DNA from: Streptosporangiaceae bacterium
GTDB taxonomy: Bacteria > Actinomycetota > Actinomycetes > Streptosporangiales > Streptosporangiaceae
Length of the DNA: 7,244 nucleotides
Assembly (NCBI GenBank): GCA_030050125.1
Contig: JASIJN010000111.1
Location: 1 to 7,244 of the forward strand
Direction: 5' to 3'
Part shown: positions 6,682-7,244 of the stretch, one piece after another
How the letters are laid out: each line of letters starts with the position of its first letter
How positions within the stretch are numbered: the stretch's first letter is position 1
The notes under the pieces: model-generated
Database searches by the model: none
Seen by the model: only the letters and a program-made list of their open reading frames with translations
Told to the model about the DNA's origin: nothing
Made by a program: the position numbers and the translations under genes

Positions 6682-6688
6682 GGAAGGG
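6682..6688 (+). promoter_or_regulatory. Ribosome binding site of the halogenase gene
   Basis: GGAAGGG lies six bases before ATG 6695 and favours that start. The in-frame GTG at 6680-6682, which would add five residues, sits just behind the terminator T-run with no Shine-Dalgarno of its own. Confidence 0.55.
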
Positions 6689-6694
6689 CAGGAT

Positions 6695-7244
6695 ATGAGC
6701 CCTGAAGGCGCCGAAAATGCTGACGTCGTCGTCGTGGGCGGCGGGCCTGGAGGATCGACATTAGCAGCGCTGCTCGCGATGCAGGGCCACCGGGTCGTGC
6801 TGCTGGAGAAAGAGAAATTCCCGCGATATCAGATCGGCGAGTCACTGCTGCCTTCCACGGTGCACGGGATTTGCCGGCTGACCGGTGTCTTCGACGACCT
6901 GGCCGGCGCCGGATTTACCCGGAAGAGGGGCGGGACGTACCGGTGGGGCGCGAACCCTGATCCGTGGACGTTCGCGTTCGCCGTTTCGCCGAGCATCGCC
7001 GCCGAGACGTCGTACGCCTATCAGGTGGAGCGCAGCAAGTTCGACAAGATCCTGCTCGACCACGCCCGCAGGCTCGGCGCCGACGTCCGGGAGCAGTGCC
7101 AGGTCACCGGCGTCCTCAGCGAGGACGACCGGGTCAGCGGCGTCGCCTACGCGGACGCCGCGGGGAACGCGCGCCGCCTCGGCGCCCGGTACGTGGTCGA
7201 CGCCTCGGGCAACAAGAGCCGGATATACGGTCACGTCGGAGGCT
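6695..7244 (+). CDS. FADH2-dependent halogenase, N-terminal part (runs off window)
   Basis: The first 183 codons of a flavin-dependent halogenase are present and the frame is open to the window edge. The protein would chlorinate or brominate an electron-rich aromatic ring using FADH2 from a partner reductase, O2 and halide. The FAD-binding fold shows VVVVGGGPGG (11-20), with the GxGxxG glycines, then Glu38 at the end of the second strand. KFPRYQIGESLLPST (41-55) and KRGGTYRWG (77-85) are characteristic of the group containing BhaA, CndH and SgcC3, which act on phenol or pyrrole rings, usually on carrier-bound substrates. Lys77 is the likely chloramine-forming lysine. YQVERSKFD (109-117) and VVDASGNKSR (167-176) complete the FAD domain. 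The WxWxIP motif, expected around residue 210, lies outside the window, so halogenase activity is not proven. Leu23 is a TTA codon (6761-6763). The first 80 codons use more A/T-ending codons (AAA, TTT, TCA, CGA) than the rest of the window. Substrate unknown. Confidence 0.9.
   Translation, partial: MSPEGAENADVVVVGGGPGGSTLAALLAMQGHRVVLLEKEKFPRYQIGESLLPSTVHGICRLTGVFDDLAGAGFTRKRGGTYRWGANPDPWTFAFAVSPSIAAETSYAYQVERSKFDKILLDHARRLGADVREQCQVTGVLSEDDRVSGVAYADAAGNARRLGARYVVDASGNKSRIYGHVGG

Noticed and set aside
6680..6694. GTG 6680 as an earlier halogenase start
   Set aside because: It is in frame and would add five residues, but it has no Shine-Dalgarno sequence and lies three bases after the terminator T-run. 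ATG 6695 has GGAAGGG at good spacing.

Overview
The window is very GC-rich, with strong third-position G/C bias, GTG and TTG starts, and tightly packed genes that all read on the plus strand. Together with the gene families present, this points to an actinomycete chromosome (Streptomycetales, Streptosporangiales or similar). I cannot fix the genus from the sequence.

The left part (1-3655) looks like ordinary chromosome. It holds the last 24 codons of an unidentified gene, a DUF445/YjiN-type membrane protein coupled to it through an overlapping stop and start, and a complete RecD2-type SF1B helicase.

The middle (3704-5251) is a two-gene unit matching the mycobacterial Rv2795c-Rv2794c pair. 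It encodes a metallophosphoesterase of the PptH type, which strips 4'-phosphopantetheine from carrier proteins, and an Sfp-type 4'-phosphopantetheinyl transferase of the PptT type, which attaches it. The opposing enzymes are 12 nt apart. The junction carries a 14-bp direct repeat with a 20-bp period. Its first copy acts as the ribosome binding site of pptT and also encodes a seven-codon reading frame that ends on the pptT start codon. Its second copy encodes residues 3-6 and part of residue 7 of PptT.

The right part (5366-7244) looks like the edge of a specialised-metabolite cluster. It holds a CPA2-type cation:proton antiporter, a compact intrinsic terminator, and the first 183 codons of an FADH2-dependent halogenase of the phenol/pyrrole type that usually acts on carrier-protein-bound substrates. 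These two genes contain the only in-frame TTA codons I found, which suggests bldA-type control. A reasonable inference is that pptT activates carrier proteins, including those of the cluster entered at the right edge, and that the halogenase chlorinates a carrier-bound aromatic precursor. There is no gene-free stretch over 300 bases, and I saw no tRNA, rRNA, CRISPR array or mobile element.
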